Positions 61,671 through 64,000 of a DNA stretch of 64,000 nt are shown piece after piece (within the stretch, counting starts at the first letter, position 1; the number at the start of each line of letters is the position of its first letter). The position numbers were made by a program, and so were the translations under genes. The stretch comes from Gracilimonas sp. GTDB lineage: Bacteria; Bacteroidota; Rhodothermia; Balneolales; Balneolaceae. The stretch is taken from contig JAKURD010000010.1 in NCBI GenBank assembly GCA_022450045.1, positions 41,699 through 105,698 of the forward strand, given 5' to 3'. The notes below the pieces were generated by a model. That model was not told the origin of the DNA and did not search any database. It was given only the letters and a program-made list of their open reading frames with translations.

Positions 61671-62711
61671 ATGAACAAAGGAATAACAATCACAACGTTG
61701 AATAAAAGCTGGACTACGGAATCCGGCTACACATTCCCTTCGGTTGATATCGCATGGAAAAGCTGGGGGACACTCAATGCAGAACGAGATAATGTGATCC
61801 TGATATGTCATGCACTTACGGGACATGCTGCAGCCGATGAATGGTTCAGCGGCTTGTTCGATGAAGGGGGCATTCTTGATCCTAAGAAGCAATTCATTCT
61901 ATGCATCAATGTGCCGGGAAGTTGTTATGGTTCTACGGGGCCGACCTCCATCAACCCCAAAACAGGAAAAGCATGGCAAGCTGATTTTCCGGAGATTGCC
62001 ATCCGTGATATCGTCACCTTCCAGCAGCTTTTACTGGACCAATGGGATATCAGGGGCATTGAACTGGCATTCGGAGGATCTATGGGAGGAATGACTGCCC
62101 TTGAATTCGCCATCATGGATGAGCGGATCAAGTCGGCTGCCATTTTTGTGGTGGGAAAAGCGCATGCTCCCTGGGCTATCGGAATCAGTCAGGCGCAACG
62201 TTTAGCCATTTACGCAGATGAAAACTGGAAAGAAGGATTTTATGATCTGGAACTACCTCCTGCAAAAGGACTTGCCGCTGCGAGAGCCATGGCCATGATC
62301 ACGTACCGAACTCCCAAAAATTATGACCAAAAGTTTGATCGTCAAATTCATCCTGAAAAAAAGATATATCAGGTTGAGTCTTACCTGAACTATCAGGGAC
62401 AAAAACTAACCGAACGGTTTGACGCCAACACCTACATTATTCTTTCCAAAGCCATGGATTCACATGATGTTTCACGAGGCCGGGGGAGTTTTGAGGAGGT
62501 GCTCGGAGATCTTAACAAACCGGTATTGGTGGTCGGCTTTGAAAGCGACCGCCTGTACCCCATCGAAGAACAGCGGGAATTAGCAGCACTTTTACCTCAT
62601 GCACAACTTGCGGAATTAAAATCTCCTTACGGCCATGATGCCTTTCTCATAGAGTTTGAACAGCTCAACGAACAACTGAACATTTTTTATCACTCATTTA
62701 TCAAGAAATAA
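61671..62711 (+). CDS. metX: Homoserine O-acetyltransferase
   Basis: The 346-aa alpha/beta-hydrolase fold enzyme has nucleophile Ser137 in FGGSMGGMTAL, the catalytic His in GHDAFLIE near the end, and the HALTGHAAADEW pocket. It acetylates homoserine with acetyl-CoA to give the metY substrate. The family also contains succinyltransferases; acetyl is chosen because metY is an O-acetylhomoserine enzyme. It is followed at 2 bp by hom. Confidence 0.94.
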   Translation: MNKGITITTLNKSWTTESGYTFPSVDIAWKSWGTLNAERDNVILICHALTGHAAADEWFSGLFDEGGILDPKKQFILCINVPGSCYGSTGPTSINPKTGKAWQADFPEIAIRDIVTFQQLLLDQWDIRGIELAFGGSMGGMTALEFAIMDERIKSAAIFVVGKAHAPWAIGISQAQRLAIYADENWKEGFYDLELPPAKGLAAARAMAMITYRTPKNYDQKFDRQIHPEKKIYQVESYLNYQGQKLTERFDANTYIILSKAMDSHDVSRGRGSFEEVLGDLNKPVLVVGFESDRLYPIEEQRELAALLPHAQLAELKSPYGHDAFLIEFEQLNEQLNIFYHSFIKK

Positions 62712-62713
62712 TT

Positions 62714-63802
62714 ATGACACTCGCACCGAAGAAATCCATCCCTGAAACTGATTCTGAGAAGAAAAAGCTCTCTCTTTTTATTGCCGGAGTTGGCGCTGTG
62801 GGCGGAACGTTGCTGGAGCAGATCACAGCCCTGACCCATCCACGTTTTGAACTTGAGGTCATTGGCTTTTGCAACAGTAGCTACATCAGCTGGCATCCGA
62901 CCGGTGAGCAGCTTGAACATGCCGGATCGCTTAAAACGGGTGAAGAAACAGACTGGACTAAGATCTCTCAAAAACTTATAAAGGATGCTCCTGAAAACCT
63001 GATCTTTGTTGATGCCACCGGAAGTGAAACCGTTGCCCGAATTTATGGCGAACTTCTGGAAAATGGCATTCATATTACAACGCCAAGTAAGCGTGCCAAT
63101 ACTTTTGAACAGGAATATTTTGACCGCCTTATACAAGCAAATAATGCGTATTTGGCTCAGTACCGATTCGAGACTGCAGTTGGGGCCGGTTTACCGGTGG
63201 TTAGCACAATCAAAACATTACTCAACAGCGGAGATGCGATCACTAAAATATCGGGAGTGGCTTCTGGAACCATGACCTTCTTATTTAATCAATTACAGAA
63301 TGGAGCTTCATTCAGTGCAGCCGTAAGAAAGGCCAAGGAGGACGGCTATTCGGAACCCGATCCACGCGATGACCTTTCCGGGGAAGATGTAGCCCGTAAA
63401 TTCCTGATCCTCGCCAGAACGTGTGGGTACAGATTTGAGCGAGATCAAATTCGTGTTGATACCCTCGTTCCAAAGAATTTAATCTCCCTTTCTATTGAAG
63501 ATTTCCTTCAAAAGATACCGGAGTATGATGCTCATTGGAAAAGCCGAAATGCACAGGCTATAGTCAATAACCGAAAACTGCGCTATGTAGGAGAATTCAC
63601 CCCCGAAGGAATTTCAGTTGGAGTAAAAGAAGTAAAAGCTGATTCCCCGCTGGCTAACCTGAAAGGAACCGATAACTTATTGCAGATCTACACCAAACGG
63701 TATGCTGATTCACCGATCGTAATTCAAGGTCCGGGAGCCGGAAAAGACGTAACCGCTGCCGGAATTTTGGGAGATATTATTGATATTGGCGGGTTGGTTT
63801 AA
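62714..63802 (+). CDS. hom: Homoserine dehydrogenase
   Basis: The 362-aa protein has the nucleotide-binding IAGVGAVGGTLLEQ near residue 22, VDATGSETVARIY, KRANTFEQEYFDRL, ASGTMTFLFNQL and the catalytic Asp/Lys region EPDPRDDLSGEDVARKFLIL. It reduces aspartate semialdehyde to homoserine. It is a short form without the ACT domain, so allosteric control by threonine is not expected through that route. It follows metX closely in one operon, so homoserine is made and directly acetylated by neighbours. Confidence 0.93.
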   Translation: MTLAPKKSIPETDSEKKKLSLFIAGVGAVGGTLLEQITALTHPRFELEVIGFCNSSYISWHPTGEQLEHAGSLKTGEETDWTKISQKLIKDAPENLIFVDATGSETVARIYGELLENGIHITTPSKRANTFEQEYFDRLIQANNAYLAQYRFETAVGAGLPVVSTIKTLLNSGDAITKISGVASGTMTFLFNQLQNGASFSAAVRKAKEDGYSEPDPRDDLSGEDVARKFLILARTCGYRFERDQIRVDTLVPKNLISLSIEDFLQKIPEYDAHWKSRNAQAIVNNRKLRYVGEFTPEGISVGVKEVKADSPLANLKGTDNLLQIYTKRYADSPIVIQGPGAGKDVTAAGILGDIIDIGGLV

Positions 63803-64000
63803 CATAAAATTAAACCTCCGTTTAAACTTAATCATAAATATTCCCTGTATATGTAAAATACAAACTTGTTAATTCTGGAAATTCTTCTATTGGTACAAAG
63901 ACATTATTAACAATTAAATTTGTGGCTGAAGTAGCTAAGGGTTAATGTTTGGTGTGTTTATACCATGATTTTAATTGTTTTAAGAGCTCTGCATGATTGC
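63803..64000. other. Region downstream of hom to the right edge
   Basis: AT-rich intergenic DNA. No terminator or ORF longer than a few codons can be supported, and no gene start is recognisable before the edge. Confidence 0.5.

Overview
The window looks like chromosome from a member of the Bacteroidota-Rhodothermota-Balneolota group, most likely a Balneolales-type bacterium. This is an inference from: a SusC/RagA-type receptor with an STN domain next to FecR and ECF sigma genes; CarboxypepD-reg-like TonB receptors; weak Shine-Dalgarno signals; and a metY-metX-hom methionine block behind a SAM-I riboswitch. No rRNA, tRNA, CRISPR array or intact transposase was seen.

Layout. (1) 1-5005: a cell-surface signalling unit (SusC-like receptor running off the left edge, FecR anti-sigma, ECF sigma), with a MITE-like 191-bp element between fecR and the sigma gene. 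(2) 5190-15493, minus strand: metal/copper region with a DUF2231 membrane protein, a TonB receptor of metal-uptake type, a small HTHH/CPIC protein, CopB, the multicopper oxidase CopA, small lipoproteins, two c-type cytochrome-like proteins and an outer-membrane barrel. (3) 15971-22175: a sigma-54 NtrC-type two-component pair (minus) and an OmpR/CusRS-type pair (plus). (4) 22178-33427: methyltransferase, Met-rich cytochrome-like lipoprotein and GntR regulator (minus), divergent from a plus-strand cluster of DUF302, Met-rich protein, SHOCT, TolC, HlyD adaptor, RND pump, ferredoxin-like protein, DUF2892, thioredoxin-fold protein and rhodanese. (5) 33437-36560, minus: a secreted protein, a K+-channel-like protein, a 42-aa small protein with its own terminator, and an NmrA gene broken by an in-frame TAG. 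(6) 37331-46775, minus: a nuoA-(BD)-HJKLMN operon. (7) 47542-63802: ordinary chromosomal genes (isocitrate dehydrogenase family, photolyase, mutS, era, metY, metX, hom).

The most unusual object is region 6. It encodes the complex I membrane arm (A, H, J, K, L, M, N) but no NuoC, E, F, G or I. One 861-aa protein carries a NuoB-like domain without cluster cysteines, a NuoD-like domain split in two and without the quinone-site histidine, and two very large His/Asp/Gly-rich segments. NuoL, NuoM and NuoK keep their key charged residues while NuoN, NuoA and NuoH lose canonical ones. This reads as a redox-silent, probably metal-binding, ion-translocating complex.

A direct repeat with OmpR/PhoB geometry (TTTAAGG, 4-bp gap, TTTAAGG) lies upstream of four transcription units: DUF2231, copA, the DUF302-RND cluster and the nuo-like operon. 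It ties the odd complex to the copper/metal genes and suggests one regulator, plausibly the OmpR-type protein encoded at 20023. Other points: a Met/Cys-rich leader peptide with its own terminator ahead of the SAM-I riboswitch; a pair of GntR operator palindromes; a second, 364-bp MITE-like element containing two 148-bp units with covarying hairpins; and three apparent C-to-T or G-to-A changes that remove key residues.
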